Made by a program: the position numbers and the translations under genes
NCBI RefSeq assembly: GCF_022829635.1
Contig: NZ_JAKSYO010000090.1
Span: forward strand, 1-64,000
Source of the DNA: Methylobacterium sp. E-066
Lineage (GTDB): Bacteria; Pseudomonadota; Alphaproteobacteria; Rhizobiales; Beijerinckiaceae
Reading direction: 5' to 3'
DNA length: 64,000 bases
The notes under the pieces: generated by a model
Told to the model about the DNA's origin: nothing
The model's database searches: none
Seen by the model: the letters and a program-made list of their open reading frames with translations, nothing else
Shown: positions 1-10,593 of the stretch, piece after piece
Numbering within the stretch: position 1 is the stretch's first letter
Layout: each line of letters begins with the position of its first letter

Positions 1-850
1 CGATGTCGAGGGCCGTCATGTCGCCCAGGATGGCGAACTCGCCGTAATCGAGCTTGAGCGCGCCGCTGACCCCGTTCTCGTAGAGATCGAAGCCGAGGGT
101 GTAGATCGGCGTCCGCTCGCCCACCCCGGGCGTGTAGTAGCTCAGCCGCACCGGCCAGTGCGGCATGCCGGCGAGCGGTCCGTCCCGCAGGGGCTTGTCC
201 CGGGCGGTGTCCGCGGCCGGGCCGGTGCCGGCATGGCCGATCACCGCGAAGGTGTCGTAGATCTTTTTGCCGTCGTCGGAGCCGTCGAACACCTTGGCCG
301 ACAGGGTCGCCTGGCCGGCGCGGGCCGCCTCGATCAGGTGGCGCATGTGCTCGCTCGGGAACAGCACCGGCCCCTCCACGGTGAAGGACTTGGCGCCCTT
401 CAGCTTCACGGTCACGCCGTCGCCCTGCTCCGAGGCGGTGCCGTCCACCGGGGCGGCGGGCTGGTTGTTGGTCAGCGTGGTGGTCTTGAACCGGAACTCC
501 CGGCCCTTGCCGCCCTCGAAGGTGGTGCTGCGCATGTCCGACAGGCGCGGCCCGCTCTCGCCGGAGGAGAGCTCCGTCACCTGCCGGGTCAGCATGGTGT
601 AGCCGCGGCAGGCATCGCCCCGGAAATCGATCACGATGCGGCCGCGGGCGCTCTCCACCGAGCGGGTGCCGCCGCCCTCGGCGAGCGACAGGTCGTAGAC
701 CGCCCGGTGGTTGGCCAGCACGATCTCCTGCGCCGGCGCGGGGGCCTCGGCCTTGGCCGCGGGGGCCGGCGGTTCGGCGACGGCCGGCGCAGCCTGCGCC
801 CCCCAGGCGGAGACGAGCAGGCCGGCCGTCAGGAGATGCGAGAGGCGCAT
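1..850 (-). CDS. eipB: EipB-like cell envelope integrity protein (DUF1849), 3' end missing
   Basis: Reading the minus strand from the ATG at 850 gives about 283 residues that run off the window edge without a stop. It opens with a signal peptide (MRLSHLLTAGLLVSAWGAQA) and an Ala/Pro-rich linker. The mature part has the features of the DUF1849/EipB family: an early CRGY motif with a single Cys, TFEGGKGREFRF, and a late LYENGVSGALKLDYGEF segment near the end. EipB is a periplasmic beta-spiral protein that maintains envelope integrity in Brucella and relatives. The start is followed by a plausible signal sequence and no earlier ATG is better. It is transcribed in the same direction as the ABC exporter upstream, with a repeat between them. 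The family call rests on remembered motifs, not on a search. Confidence 0.75.
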   Translation of the reverse strand, partial: MRLSHLLTAGLLVSAWGAQAAPAVAEPPAPAAKAEAPAPAQEIVLANHRAVYDLSLAEGGGTRSVESARGRIVIDFRGDACRGYTMLTRQVTELSSGESGPRLSDMRSTTFEGGKGREFRFKTTTLTNNQPAAPVDGTASEQGDGVTVKLKGAKSFTVEGPVLFPSEHMRHLIEAARAGQATLSAKVFDGSDDGKKIYDTFAVIGHAGTGPAADTARDKPLRDGPLAGMPHWPVRLSYYTPGVGERTPIYTLGFDLYENGVSGALKLDYGEFAILGDMTALDI

Positions 851-903
851 GAATAATCCCGGTTCAAGGTCCGCCAGATAGCAGGCGCCGCGAAAGGGGC
901 AAT

Positions 904-981
904 CCTCGGGCATCGGGGCAGAGCCCCGATAGACCAGGGCGCTGCCCTGGACCCGCGAAAGGTCCCGGACCTTTCGAAACC
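904..981. repeat. Modular hairpin repeat, family D, copy 1
   Basis: This is a string of short hairpins: GGGGCAGAGCCCC, then CCAGGGCGCTGCCCTGG, then AAAGGTCCCGGACCTTT. The same modules recur in order at 36061-36181 and 59030-59136. Here it sits between the 3' end of the ABC exporter gene and the start of the EipB gene, so it may terminate or insulate transcription. Confidence 0.75.
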
Positions 982-988
982 ACGACGT

Positions 989-2833
989 TTACCGGTAGCC
1001 CTGGGCCTGCAGGGTGAACAGCTCGGCGTAGCGGCCGCCCTGCCCCATCAGCGTGGCGTGGCTGCCCTCTTCCAGCACCCGGCCACCCTCCAGGACCAGG
1101 ATCCGGTCGGCCATGCGCACCGTCGAGAACCGGTGCGAGATCAGCACCGTCGTGCGCCCGGCCGACAGCTCCCGGAACCGGGCGAACACGTCGTGCTCGG
1201 CCCGCGCGTCCAAGGCCGCGGTCGGCTCGTCGAGGATCAGGATCTCGGCCTCGCGCATATAGGCCCGGGACAGGGCGACCTTCTGCCACTCGCCCCCCGA
1301 CAGGTCGACGCCGCCGGCGAAGCGCTTGCCGAGCGGCTGGGCGTAGCCCTCCGGCAGGCGCTCGATCACCGGGGCGGCGAGCCCCCGCGCCGCGGCCGCC
1401 GCGATCCGGTCCCGGTCCTCGGCCGCCGCGATCCGGCCCACCGCGACGTTCTCGCCCGCTGTGAGGTCGAACCGGACGAAGTCCTGGAAGATCGCCGCGA
1501 CCCGGGCCCGGAGATCGTCGAGGTCGTAGGCGGCCAGCGGCAGCCCATCGAGGAGCACCCGCCCCTCGTGCGGGTCGTAGAGCCGGGTCATCAGCTTGAC
1601 GATCGTGGTCTTGCCGGCGCCGTTGCCGCCGACGAGCGCCACGGTCTCCCCGGCCCGCACCGCGAAGGACAGGCCGCGCAGGGCCCAGGTCTCGGTGCCG
1701 GGATAGCGGTAGCCGACAGCCTCGAACACCAGCCCTTCGCGGATCGGGCTCGGCACCGGGACCGGATGCGCGGGCGAGCGGATCTCCGGCCGGATCGCGA
1801 AGAACGAGAAGAAATCGTCGAGATACTGCGCCTGGCCGCTGATCTGGGTGAGGCCCAGCAGCAGCCCCTCGATGCCGCCGCGCAGGCGCTGGAACGCGCC
1901 GGCCAGGAAGGCGAGGTCGCCGATCGAGAACGCGCCGGCCACGGTCCGCCAGACGATCACCGCGTAGGCGGCGTAATAGGCCAGCGTCCCGAGGCTCGCG
2001 AAGGCGAAGCCCCAGCGCGCCCGGGCGGTGGCCAGCGCCCGGTTCTCGGCGAGCAGGTTTTCCGCGAGGCCGCCGTACAGCGCCGTGATGTAGCCCGAGA
2101 GGCCGAAGAGCTTCACCTCCTTGGCGGTCTCGACGCTGGCGCCGAGGTAGCGCAGGTAGTCGATCCTGCGCCGCTCCGGGCTGCGGATCCAGGCCAGGCG
2201 ATAGCCGGCCTTGGTGAAGTGCCACTCGTTGAGCAAAGCCGGCACCAGGGCGGCGGCGATCAGCACCACCAGCCAGGGCGTGAAGGCCGCCACCCCGGCG
2301 GTGAGCGAGGCGAGGGTCACCAGAGCCTGGAACTGCCCGAACACCGTGCCGATCAGCCCGGTGCGGCCGCTGACCTGCCGGCGCGCCCGCTCCAGCCGGT
2401 CCTGCTGGGCGCTGTCCTCGAACTGCGCGAGGTCCAGGGAGGCGGCGTGCGCCATCAGCCGCAGGGAGGCGGCGTTGGCGTAGAGGTCGCCGATCAAGGT
2501 CTCGGTGAGGTTGGCGAGCCGACCGGTGAGGTCGGACAGCAAAGCGAGCCCGAGCTCGGCCGCCACCAGCAGGGCGAGCCGCGCCCGGCCGGGATCGGCG
2601 AGCCAGTCCGAAAGTCCCGCCGCCGGCGCCGGACGGGCGTGCTCGGCCACGATCCCGTCGAGGATCAGCTTGGCGAGGTAGAGCGACAGGATCGGCAGGC
2701 AGGCCGCCACCAGGCGCAAGCCTAAGCTCGCCGCGAGCAGGCGCGGGCTCGCGGCGGCGATCTCGCGGAACAAGGCCGGCAGGTAGCGCAGCGCCCCGAG
2801 GCGCTCGCCGAGGCGGGCGATCCGAACGCTCAC
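989..2833 (-). CDS. ABC transporter, fused permease and ATPase
   Basis: The 614-residue protein has an N-terminal transmembrane exporter domain (about residues 1-340) and a C-terminal nucleotide-binding domain. Visible motifs are Walker A GGNGAGKTT (near residue 398), signature LSGGEWQKVALSRAY, Walker B ILILDEPTAALD and the switch His in VLISHRFSTV. The length and order are those of a homodimeric half-transporter of the MsbA/LapB-like exporter type. The substrate cannot be read from the sequence. It points away from the helix-hairpin-helix gene, whose GTG start lies about 125 bases beyond this ATG, so the two are divergent. Homology to the exporter superfamily is certain; the transported molecule is unknown. 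Confidence 0.9.
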   Translation of the reverse strand: MSVRIARLGERLGALRYLPALFREIAAASPRLLAASLGLRLVAACLPILSLYLAKLILDGIVAEHARPAPAAGLSDWLADPGRARLALLVAAELGLALLSDLTGRLANLTETLIGDLYANAASLRLMAHAASLDLAQFEDSAQQDRLERARRQVSGRTGLIGTVFGQFQALVTLASLTAGVAAFTPWLVVLIAAALVPALLNEWHFTKAGYRLAWIRSPERRRIDYLRYLGASVETAKEVKLFGLSGYITALYGGLAENLLAENRALATARARWGFAFASLGTLAYYAAYAVIVWRTVAGAFSIGDLAFLAGAFQRLRGGIEGLLLGLTQISGQAQYLDDFFSFFAIRPEIRSPAHPVPVPSPIREGLVFEAVGYRYPGTETWALRGLSFAVRAGETVALVGGNGAGKTTIVKLMTRLYDPHEGRVLLDGLPLAAYDLDDLRARVAAIFQDFVRFDLTAGENVAVGRIAAAEDRDRIAAAAARGLAAPVIERLPEGYAQPLGKRFAGGVDLSGGEWQKVALSRAYMREAEILILDEPTAALDARAEHDVFARFRELSAGRTTVLISHRFSTVRMADRILVLEGGRVLEEGSHATLMGQGGRYAELFTLQAQGYR

Positions 2834-2958
2834 CGGCGGCCGGTCCTGGCGGATCGCCTGTCGATGGTCCGGCTCAGGGGGCTGTCGTCCGATTGGCCGG
2901 CGGGTGGGGAGCGCATTATCTGAGGCCTGAAGAGTGTAATTTCATCGCCGAGTGACGC

Positions 2959-3480
2959 GTGCTGAGTGGTCCTGCAATCCTGAGAATTTCCGTCATCTTG
3001 ATCCTGGCCGGGATCCTGGCGGCGGTGGTGCAATTCCTGCTGCCGAGTCCGAGCCGCACCCCCGCGCCGGATCCCGCCCCGGTGGCCGAGGCGCCCAGCA
3101 CGCTCCCTGAGCCGATCGCGCCGCCGGCCCCCCCGCCGGCTCCGGAACCGGCGCCGCAGCCGTCCTCCCCGCCCCCGGGGTCGGCCGCCTCGCGCCCCGC
3201 CCAGATGCCGTCCGACGCCCTCGCCTTTCCGTCCGAGCCGGTCCAGCAGGGCCAGGCTGAGATCGACCAGGCCGAGGACAATGCCGGTCCCCGGGCGCTC
3301 GCCCTCCTCGACCTGAACACCGCCTCGGTGGCCGACCTCAACAGGCTCCGGGGCGGCGGCGCGATCGGCCGGGCGATCACCGCCAAGCGCCCCTACACCT
3401 CCGTGGACCAGCTCCTGTCGAAGCGCGTCCTCAGCCGGGCCGTGTACGAGAAGATCAAGGATCAAGTGACGGTGCGGTGA
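2959..3480 (+). CDS. Membrane-anchored helix-hairpin-helix (ComEA-like) protein
   Basis: The 173-residue protein starts at a GTG. Residues 1-25 form one membrane segment (IRISVILILAGILAAVVQFL in outline). About 90 residues of Pro/Ala-rich linker follow. The C-terminal 55 residues form a helix-hairpin-helix pair (LDLNTASVADLNRL ... KRPYTSVDQLL) like the DNA-binding end of ComEA. ComEA binds incoming DNA in the periplasm during transformation; single-membrane HhH proteins of this size are common in alphaproteobacteria and mostly uncharacterised. No other competence genes are nearby, so a role in DNA uptake is only a possibility. It is convergent with trpB across two palindromic repeats. Confidence 0.7.
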   Translation: MLSGPAILRISVILILAGILAAVVQFLLPSPSRTPAPDPAPVAEAPSTLPEPIAPPAPPPAPEPAPQPSSPPPGSAASRPAQMPSDALAFPSEPVQQGQAEIDQAEDNAGPRALALLDLNTASVADLNRLRGGGAIGRAITAKRPYTSVDQLLSKRVLSRAVYEKIKDQVTVR

Positions 3481-3518
3481 GGTCGGCGCGGTGCGTCTGC
3501 GATGGTTTGGATTCAGGC

Positions 3519-3610
3519 CGTCATCGCGAGCGCAGCGAAGCGACCCAGGGACACGCCACATCCGTTGATCGCGCGCTGCCCTAGGTTGCTTCGCTGCGCT
3601 CGCAATGACG
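3519..3610. repeat. Palindromic repeat, family B, copy 1
   Basis: The ends are inverted copies: CGTCATCGCGAGCGCAGCGA at the left and TCGCTGCGCTCGCAATGACG at the right, with CCCAGGG and CCCTAGG inside. The same unit is at 19381-19473 and 31636-31727. It lies between the convergent HhH gene and trpB, next to a family A element. Confidence 0.85.
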
Positions 3611-3651
3611 ATGGGGCTGCGACCCGCATTCCGGCCCTCCCAAACCCTCCC

Positions 3652-3731
3652 CTCATCCTGAGGTGCCGCGCAGCGACCTCGAAGGAGGGCTCCTTCGAGG
3701 GCTTCGCTTCGCTGCGCCACCTCAGGATGAG
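3652..3731. repeat. Palindromic repeat, family A, copy 1 (short form)
   Basis: It begins CTCATCCTGAGGTG and ends with the exact inverse, CACCTCAGGATGAG; the core carries GAAGGAGGGCTCCTTC. It is 80 bases long, shorter than the other copies, which have a longer core. It lies 34 bases beyond the trpB stop and probably forms a bidirectional terminator-like hairpin for trpB and the convergent HhH gene. Confidence 0.85.
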
Positions 3732-3765
3732 GTCGTGGATGGGATAGGTCCCAGTCCCAAAAGCT

Positions 3766-5007
<1,242 letters not shown>

Positions 5008-5170
5008 GGGCAGGTCCTTCCGGACGACGATCGATCTGTTGCCGGGTGCCTAGACCCATGCGGGCGCCGCCGCAATGCGGCCCCGAGCCCCGTCACTTGC
5101 GACCTGTAACCCGTGCGCCCCGGATGACGAACTCGCGGTCAGGTCTTGAGGATCGCCCACGAGGACAATC

Positions 5171-5887
5171 ATGGCTTTTCGCGACACCATCCGCCCGCTC
5201 CTCGGGGCGGCCCTCGGGCTCGGCCTCGCCGGGGTGCTGCTGCTGCCCCGCTTGGCCGCCTTCGCCGAGGAGGCGCCGCGGCGCCTGCCCGAGGCCGTGA
5301 CCCAGGCGAGCGAGGCGCCGGGCGCCCGCGTGGCGGTGTTCGCGGGCGGCTGCTTTTGGGGCGTGCAGGGCGTGTTCCAGCACGTGCGCGGGGTGACCGG
5401 CGCGGTCTCGGGCTATGCCGGGGGCACGGCCGCCGACGCGGATTACAACACCGTCAGCCGCGGCGGCACCGACCATGCCGAGGCGGTGGCGGTCACCTAC
5501 GACCCGGCCGTGATCCGCTACGACGAACTGCTGCGGATCTTCTTCTCGGTGGCCCTCGACCCGACGCAGGTGGACCGCCAGGGGCCCGATAGCGGGCGGC
5601 AATACCGCTCGGCGCTATTCCCGCAGGATGCCGAGCAGGCCCGGATCGCGCGAGCCTACATCGCGCAGCTCGAGGCGGCCAAGGCCTATGCCCAACCCAT
5701 CGCCACCCGGATCGAGCCGGGCGCGGCGTTCTACCCGGCGGAAGGCTACCACCAGGACTTCATGGCCCAGCACCCGGGCCACCCCTACATCGCCGCCAAC
5801 GACGCGCCGAAGCTGGAGGCGCTGAAGCAGCTGTTTCCGGAGCGGACGGCGCCCCAGCCGGTGCTGGTGAACCGGCCGCCGGCGTGA
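5171..5887 (+). CDS. msrA: Exported peptide-methionine (S)-S-oxide reductase
   Basis: The 238-residue protein reduces the S epimer of methionine sulfoxide in oxidised proteins. The catalytic motif GGCFWG places the active Cys at residue 61; YPAEGYHQDF and the GPDSGRQYRSA substrate-binding segment are also present. Residues 1-33 form a signal peptide or signal anchor, so it acts in the periplasm, unlike many cytosolic MsrA proteins. MsrB is encoded far away at 51.6 kb and has no signal peptide. A good ribosome site (GAGGAC) precedes the ATG. It ends 38 bases before a family A repeat that separates it from the convergent tyrC. Confidence 0.95.
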   Translation: MAFRDTIRPLLGAALGLGLAGVLLLPRLAAFAEEAPRRLPEAVTQASEAPGARVAVFAGGCFWGVQGVFQHVRGVTGAVSGYAGGTAADADYNTVSRGGTDHAEAVAVTYDPAVIRYDELLRIFFSVALDPTQVDRQGPDSGRQYRSALFPQDAEQARIARAYIAQLEAAKAYAQPIATRIEPGAAFYPAEGYHQDFMAQHPGHPYIAANDAPKLEALKQLFPERTAPQPVLVNRPPA

Positions 5888-5925
5888 GGTTGGGGGGGCG
5901 GCGACGGCCATCCCACCCAATCCCC

Positions 5926-6034
5926 CTCATCCTGAGGTGACGGAGCGAAGCGGAGGCCTCGAAGGAGGCCTCCAGGGATCGCGCGGCCGGCTGGAGGGCT
6001 CCTTCGAGGCCGCTACGCGGCACCTCAGGATGAG
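5926..6034. repeat. Palindromic repeat, family A, copy 2
   Basis: Inverted ends CTCATCCTGAGGTG and CACCTCAGGATGAG flank a core with GAAGGAGGCCTCCAGGGATC on the left and GGAGGGCTCCTTC on the right. It lies in the 176-base gap between the convergent msrA and tyrC genes and is the only structure there. Confidence 0.85.
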
Positions 6035-6063
6035 GGCACGGGTGGGATGAGCCGTCTGTCGCC

Positions 6064-6999
6064 CTACGCCTCCGGCGGCCGTGGCCGGCCGAAATCTGGC
6101 GCTGCGGTCTCCTGGCCCTGAGCCACGATGCTGCGCCGGATCGCCCGGGTGCGGGTGAACATCGCGTGGAGCGCGTCGCCGTCGCCCCAGCGCACCGCCT
6201 TGGCGAGCGCCGAGAGGTCCTCGTTGAACCGGCCGAGCATCTCCAGCACCGCCTCGCGGTTGTTGAGGAAGATGTCGCGCCACATGGTCGGGTCGGAGGC
6301 GGCGATGCGGGTGAAATCCCGGAATCCGCTGGCCGAGAACTTGATCACCTCGGACTGGGTCGCCGATTCGAGGTCCGCGGCGGTGCCGACGATGTTGTAG
6401 GCGATCAGGTGCGGCAGGTGGCTGGTGATCGCCAGCACGTGGTCGTGATGCTCGGCGCTCATGGTCTCGACATTGGCGCCCATGCCCGCCCACAGGGCGC
6501 GCACCCGCTCCACCGCCGCCGGGTCGGTGCCCTCGGGGGGCGTGAGGATGCACCAGCGGCCCTGGAACAGGGTCGCGAAGCCCGCATCTGGCCCCGAGAA
6601 CTCGGTGCCGGCGATCGGGTGGCCGGGGACCAGGGCGACGCCCGCGGGCAGGTGCGGCTGGATCGCCGCCACGACGGCGCCCTTGACCGAGCCGACATCC
6701 GACACGATCGCGCCGGGCTTCAGGTACGGCGCCAGCTCGGCCGCCGCCGCCCCGATGGCACCCACCGGCACGCACAGGATCACGAGATCGGCGTCGGTGG
6801 CGCCCTCCCGCGGGTCGCCGGTGACGCGATCGGCGATGCCGAGCTCGGCGACCCGGGCGCGCACGGCCTCGTCCCGGTCCAGGGCGACGATCGTGCCGGC
6901 GAGATTGTAGCGGCGGGCGGCCCGGGCGATCGAGGAGCCGATCAGCCCGAGCCCGACGATGGTGAGGCGCCCGATGGGCGGGGTCGCGGCCTCAGGCAT
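6064..6999 (-). CDS. tyrC: Prephenate/arogenate dehydrogenase
   Basis: The 311-residue protein carries an N-terminal NAD(P)-binding Rossmann fold ([15 protein letters not shown], about residues 16-30) and the prephenate dehydrogenase helical domain, with GHPIAGTE as the substrate-binding His motif and SHLPHLIAY further on. It catalyses oxidative decarboxylation of prephenate or arogenate on the way to tyrosine. There is no chorismate mutase or ACT domain, so it is the stand-alone form. Its ATG lies 8 bases inside the end of hisC, so the two are translationally coupled. TyrC versus TyrA (arogenate or prephenate preference) cannot be decided by eye. Confidence 0.92.
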   Translation of the reverse strand: MPEAATPPIGRLTIVGLGLIGSSIARAARRYNLAGTIVALDRDEAVRARVAELGIADRVTGDPREGATDADLVILCVPVGAIGAAAAELAPYLKPGAIVSDVGSVKGAVVAAIQPHLPAGVALVPGHPIAGTEFSGPDAGFATLFQGRWCILTPPEGTDPAAVERVRALWAGMGANVETMSAEHHDHVLAITSHLPHLIAYNIVGTAADLESATQSEVIKFSASGFRDFTRIAASDPTMWRDIFLNNREAVLEMLGRFNEDLSALAKAVRWGDGDALHAMFTRTRAIRRSIVAQGQETAAPDFGRPRPPEA

Positions 7000-8107
7000 G
7001 CGCCCCCCGCACGAAGTCGCCGAGCGCCGCCAGGAAGGCCTCGTTGGCCTCGGCCCCCGCCACCGTCACCCGCAGGGCGTTGGGCAGCCCGTAGGCGGCA
7101 ACCCGGCGGGTGATCAGCCCGCGCTCGGTGAGGAAATCGTCGGCGTCCGCGGCCGAGCGGCCCGGCGCGTCGGGGAAGTGGATCAGCACGAAGTTGGCGA
7201 CGCTCGGCGTCACGGTCAGCCCGAGCGCCCGAGCGCCGTCGGTGAGTTTCGGCAGCCATTCGGCGTTGTGGGCGGCGGCGGCCGCCATGTGCGCCTCGTC
7301 GGCGATGGCGGCCGCGCCCGCCGCGATGGCCGGCCCCGAGACGTTGAACGGGCCGCGGATGCGGTTGACCGAATCCGCCACATGGGCCGGGGCGAGCATC
7401 CAGCCGATCCGCACGGCGGCGAGGCCGTAGATCTTCGAGAAGGTCCGAGTCATCACGACGTTCTCGGATTCGAGCGCGAGTTCGAGCCCGGCCGAGTAGT
7501 CGTTCGCCCGCACGTATTCGGCATAGGCGCCGTCGATCACCAGCAGCACGTTGGGCGGCAGGCCGGCGTGCAGGCGGCGGATCTCGTCGAACGGCAGGTA
7601 GGTGCCGGTCGGGTTGTTCGGGTTGCTGACGTAGACGATCCGGGTCCGCTCGGTGACCCGGGCCAGGATCGCGTCGACATCGGTGGTGAGGTCGCGTTCC
7701 GGCGCCACCACGGGCGTGCCGCCCGAAGCGTTGATCACGATCGGGTAGGTCAGGAATCCGTGCTCGGAATAGATGCCCTCGGCGCCAGGCCCGCAATATG
7801 CGTAGGAAAGCAGCGACAGCAGTTCGCCCGAGCCGACGCCGCAGACGATCCGCGCCGGATCGAGCCCGTAGCGTTGGGCTATGGCCGTGCGCAGGGCCGT
7901 CGCCTGCCCATCCGGGTAGATCTCCAGCTTGGCGGTGGCCTCGTGGAGTGCTGCGAGCGCCACCGGGCTCGGGCCGAGCGGAGTCTCGTTGGCCGACAGC
8001 TTGTGGACCTTGCCGCCGCCGGGCCGCCCGCTCTTGCCGGGCACGTAGGTGTCGATCGCCAGGATTCCGGGGCGCGGTTCCGGGCGGACGGGGGTGGGGG
8101 CGGACAT
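6992..8107 (-). CDS. hisC: Histidinol-phosphate/aromatic aminotransferase
   Basis: The 371-residue fold-type I PLP enzyme has the Schiff-base lysine at K225 ([11 protein letters not shown]), SNPNNPTGT for cofactor binding, and the N-terminal [10 protein letters not shown] motif typical of HisC. It transfers an amino group to imidazole acetol phosphate in histidine synthesis, and HisC paralogues in this arrangement often also serve aromatic amino acids. The overlap with tyrC suggests that this copy supplies the aromatic pathway, making or using prephenate-derived keto acids. It is divergent from a small gene at 8303. Confidence 0.93.
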   Translation of the reverse strand: MSAPTPVRPEPRPGILAIDTYVPGKSGRPGGGKVHKLSANETPLGPSPVALAALHEATAKLEIYPDGQATALRTAIAQRYGLDPARIVCGVGSGELLSLLSYAYCGPGAEGIYSEHGFLTYPIVINASGGTPVVAPERDLTTDVDAILARVTERTRIVYVSNPNNPTGTYLPFDEIRRLHAGLPPNVLLVIDGAYAEYVRANDYSAGLELALESENVVMTRTFSKIYGLAAVRIGWMLAPAHVADSVNRIRGPFNVSGPAIAAGAAAIADEAHMAAAAAHNAEWLPKLTDGARALGLTVTPSVANFVLIHFPDAPGRSAADADDFLTERGLITRRVAAYGLPNALRVTVAGAEANEAFLAALGDFVRGAHA

Positions 8108-8302
8108 AGCAGGGCGACTCGGATGCGCGTGCGGGGTTCTTTGGATTCCCGCGTCCGTCTACAGCATTTCCGCCGCCGGTGAAGCCGGAGGGGCCGGGCC
8201 GCACCCGACGGTTAAGTTGCTGCCGGGATTGGGCACGCTCTGGTTGGTCGGTGGGACCTCGCTATGTCTCTCAGGATCCCGCTTGCGAGAAGGACCGATC
8301 CC

Positions 8303-8599
8303 ATGCCCCTCACACGTTACCTGGATGGCGGCGCCCATATCCTGCCCGCCGACGAGAGCCTGATCCGGTTCGCGATGACCAACGGCGAGCGGGTGATCGG
8401 GATCGACGTGCCGATCCCCGTGCTGCGCCAGCATTTCGGCGGCGGCGCCGACATCGCGCCCCTCGACCTGTTCGCCCAGAACCAGGCGGCGATCGAGGCC
8501 GCGGCCAGCGCCGCCTACGACAAGACCGAGACCCCGAACGACCTGCTCGACATGGGGCCAGAGGATTTCGAGACGCCCCCAAGCGCGGCCACGCTTTAG
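8303..8599 (+). CDS. Conserved hypothetical protein, possibly DUF1488-like
   Basis: I chose the second ATG because GAGAAGGA lies 8-16 bases before it; an in-frame ATG at 8264 has no such site. The 98-residue product is acidic and soluble. It has a short beta-rich stretch, IRFAMTNGERVIGIDVPIPV, followed by LRQHFGG, which loosely resembles the start of DUF1488 proteins, then a helical tail rich in Ala and Asp. No catalytic motif is visible. It is divergent from hisC and precedes two small membrane-protein genes. Confidence 0.55.
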   Translation: MPLTRYLDGGAHILPADESLIRFAMTNGERVIGIDVPIPVLRQHFGGGADIAPLDLFAQNQAAIEAAASAAYDKTETPNDLLDMGPEDFETPPSAATL

Positions 8600-8742
8600 A
8601 GCTTGGCGAGGCGAGGCCCCGCGCCGCGGCAAAGCGGCGACGCGCAAATGCCGCGGGGCACTCGCCACGTTTCGGCCTGTTGATCCAGGAGAAGGGGCCG
8701 CGTCGGGCGCGTCGCGCCCCGCGTTCCCCTGGACGGATCCAT

Positions 8743-8910
8743 ATGCCCGGCGACCTGATCCCCTGCAGCCTGTTCCTGATCGGGATCCTCACCTCGGTGG
8801 CCGCCGATTGTCGAATGCGCCGGGCTGACGCCTCCGCGTGGACGAACGGCTGCATCACCGCGGTCGGCGCCGCCATGGTCTTTTTCGCCTGCGCGGTCGC
8901 CATCCGCTGA
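8743..8910 (+). CDS. Small two-helix membrane protein
   Basis: The 55-residue product has two hydrophobic segments (LIPCSLFLIGILTSVAA and ITAVGAAMVFFACAVAI) separated by a short charged loop, DCRMRRADASAW. Codon use is GC3-rich like its neighbours. Function is unknown. A second two-helix protein of similar size follows at 9040, suggesting related or paralogous genes. Confidence 0.5.
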   Translation: MPGDLIPCSLFLIGILTSVAADCRMRRADASAWTNGCITAVGAAMVFFACAVAIR

Positions 8911-9039
8911 GGGCTTGCCCCGAAAGCGACACCCCGCCTTCACGATGACGTGCCGGAGGAACCGGCAGGCCCGCTTCACACTTCACCAGCCGTGATCCTG
9001 GGCCGCGTTCCGCGGCGCGGCCGGCTCGGTGAGGTTCCC

Positions 9040-9219
9040 ATGGTTTCGATCCAGGCGATCGTCGGCTGCGCGCTCGTCCTGACCGGGCTCTGCGTCGAGA
9101 GCGTTGCGAGCCGGAGCTGGCGCGGCGGCGTCCGCGCCGACCGGCTGGACGCCCGCGCGGCCTTGGCGCTCGGGCTCCCGGCTCTCGGGCTGGCGTTGAT
9201 GGCGGCCCCGCTCGCCTGA
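9040..9219 (+). CDS. Small two-helix membrane protein
   Basis: The 59-residue product begins at the ATG following GTGAGGTT. It has two hydrophobic segments (IQAIVGCALVLTGLCV and ALALGLPALGLALMAAPLA) separated by an Arg-rich loop, [16 protein letters not shown], the same design as the protein at 8743. No function can be assigned. The 168 bases between it and metX show no riboswitch fold that I recognise. Confidence 0.5.
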   Translation: MVSIQAIVGCALVLTGLCVESVASRSWRGGVRADRLDARAALALGLPALGLALMAAPLA

Positions 9220-9387
9220 GCCGGAGGCGACCCGGCACTCCTGCCCATACCGGGCGCGTTGACGCTCGCCCCCCGGAGCATTACCTCCCGGTCTCGCTGG
9301 CCGCGTCGGGCGAGTGCGGCGCGTCACGCGGCACCGCGCTCCCTCGCCGCGGACCGGGATCGCCGACAGACGGTCGTCAAGTCCCGC

Positions 9388-10593
9388 ATGGATACCCAAC
9401 CGGATACCGCGCTGCGGCCGGACCCGATCGACGAGACGGCCGGGCGCCTGTCGGAGCCCTCGCAGGCGCTCGACCCGAAGAGCCTGGTCATGCGCTTCGG
9501 CGCGGACACGCCGCTGCTGACCGATGCCGGCGTCGAACTCGCGCCCTTCCAGATCGCCTACCAGACCGCCGGCACCCTCAACGCCGCGGGCACGAACGCG
9601 GTGCTGATCTGCCACGCGCTCACCGGCGACCAGTATTTCGCCCATACGCATCCGCTCACCGGCAAGCCGGGCTGGTGGGAGACCCTGGTCGGCCCCGGCA
9701 AGCCGGTGGACACCGACCGCTACTTCGTCGTCTGCTCGAACGTGATCGGGTCCTGCATGGGCTCCACCGGCCCGGCCTCGATCGATCCCGCGACTGGGCG
9801 GCCCTACGGCCTGAACTTCCCGCTGGTGACGATCCGCGACATGGTCCGGGCCCAGGCGATGCTGCTGGAGCGTCTCGGCGTGCGCGACCTGTTCCTGTGC
9901 ATCGGCGGCTCGATGGGCGGGATGCAGGTGCTGCAATGGGCGGCCCTGTACCCCGAGCGGGTCTTCGCCGCGATGCCGATCGCCACCGGGCCCCGCCATT
10001 CCGCGCAGAACATCGCGTTCCACGAGGTCGGCCGGCAGGCGATCATGGCGGATCCCGCCTGGGCCGACGGGCGCTATCTCGAGGCGGGCACCCGGCCGTC
10101 CAAGGGGCTCGGCGTCGCCCGGATGGGTGCGCACATCACCTACCTGTCCGAGCCGGCGCTGCACCGGAAGTTCGGCCGGCGCTTCCAGGGCGGCTCGGCG
10201 CCGACCTTCTCGTTCAACGCCGACTTCCAGATCGAGAGCTACCTGCGCCACCAGGGCCTGAGCTTCGTGGAGCGGTTCGACGCCAACGCGTATCTCTACC
10301 TGACCCGGGCGATGGACTATTTCGACCTCGCCGAGGACCATGGCGGCGCGCTGGCCAAGGCGTTCCAGGGGATCAAGACCCGGTTCTGCGTGATCTCGTT
10401 CACCTCCGACTGGCTGTTCCCGACCTCCGAGTCGCGGGTGATCGTGCACGCGCTCAACGCCGCCGCGGCCCCGGTCGCCTTCGTGGAGGTCGAGACCGAC
10501 AAGGGCCACGACGCCTTCCTGCTCGACGAGCCGGCGATGTTCTCGGCCGCCCGCGGCTTCATCGACGCCGCCGCCCGGGCGCGCGGATTATGA
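9388..10593 (+). CDS. metX: Homoserine O-acetyltransferase
   Basis: The 401-residue alpha/beta hydrolase-fold enzyme acylates homoserine for methionine synthesis. The nucleophile is S175 in [10 protein letters not shown]; the acid and base are in FTSDWLFP and [19 protein letters not shown] is the family loop. I start at the ATG that gives the usual short leader before the [11 protein letters not shown] strand; an upstream in-frame start would add a low-complexity Arg-rich leader. Its last codons overlap metW by ATGA, so the pair is a translationally coupled operon. Acetyl versus succinyl donor use cannot be judged from these motifs alone. Confidence 0.95.
   Translation: MDTQPDTALRPDPIDETAGRLSEPSQALDPKSLVMRFGADTPLLTDAGVELAPFQIAYQTAGTLNAAGTNAVLICHALTGDQYFAHTHPLTGKPGWWETLVGPGKPVDTDRYFVVCSNVIGSCMGSTGPASIDPATGRPYGLNFPLVTIRDMVRAQAMLLERLGVRDLFLCIGGSMGGMQVLQWAALYPERVFAAMPIATGPRHSAQNIAFHEVGRQAIMADPAWADGRYLEAGTRPSKGLGVARMGAHITYLSEPALHRKFGRRFQGGSAPTFSFNADFQIESYLRHQGLSFVERFDANAYLYLTRAMDYFDLAEDHGGALAKAFQGIKTRFCVISFTSDWLFPTSESRVIVHALNAAAAPVAFVEVETDKGHDAFLLDEPAMFSAARGFIDAAARARGL

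Noticed and set aside
9220-9387. A SAM-type riboswitch before metX
   Set aside because: I looked for a SAM-II-like pseudoknot because metX is often so controlled in alphaproteobacteria, but saw no matching conserved core.
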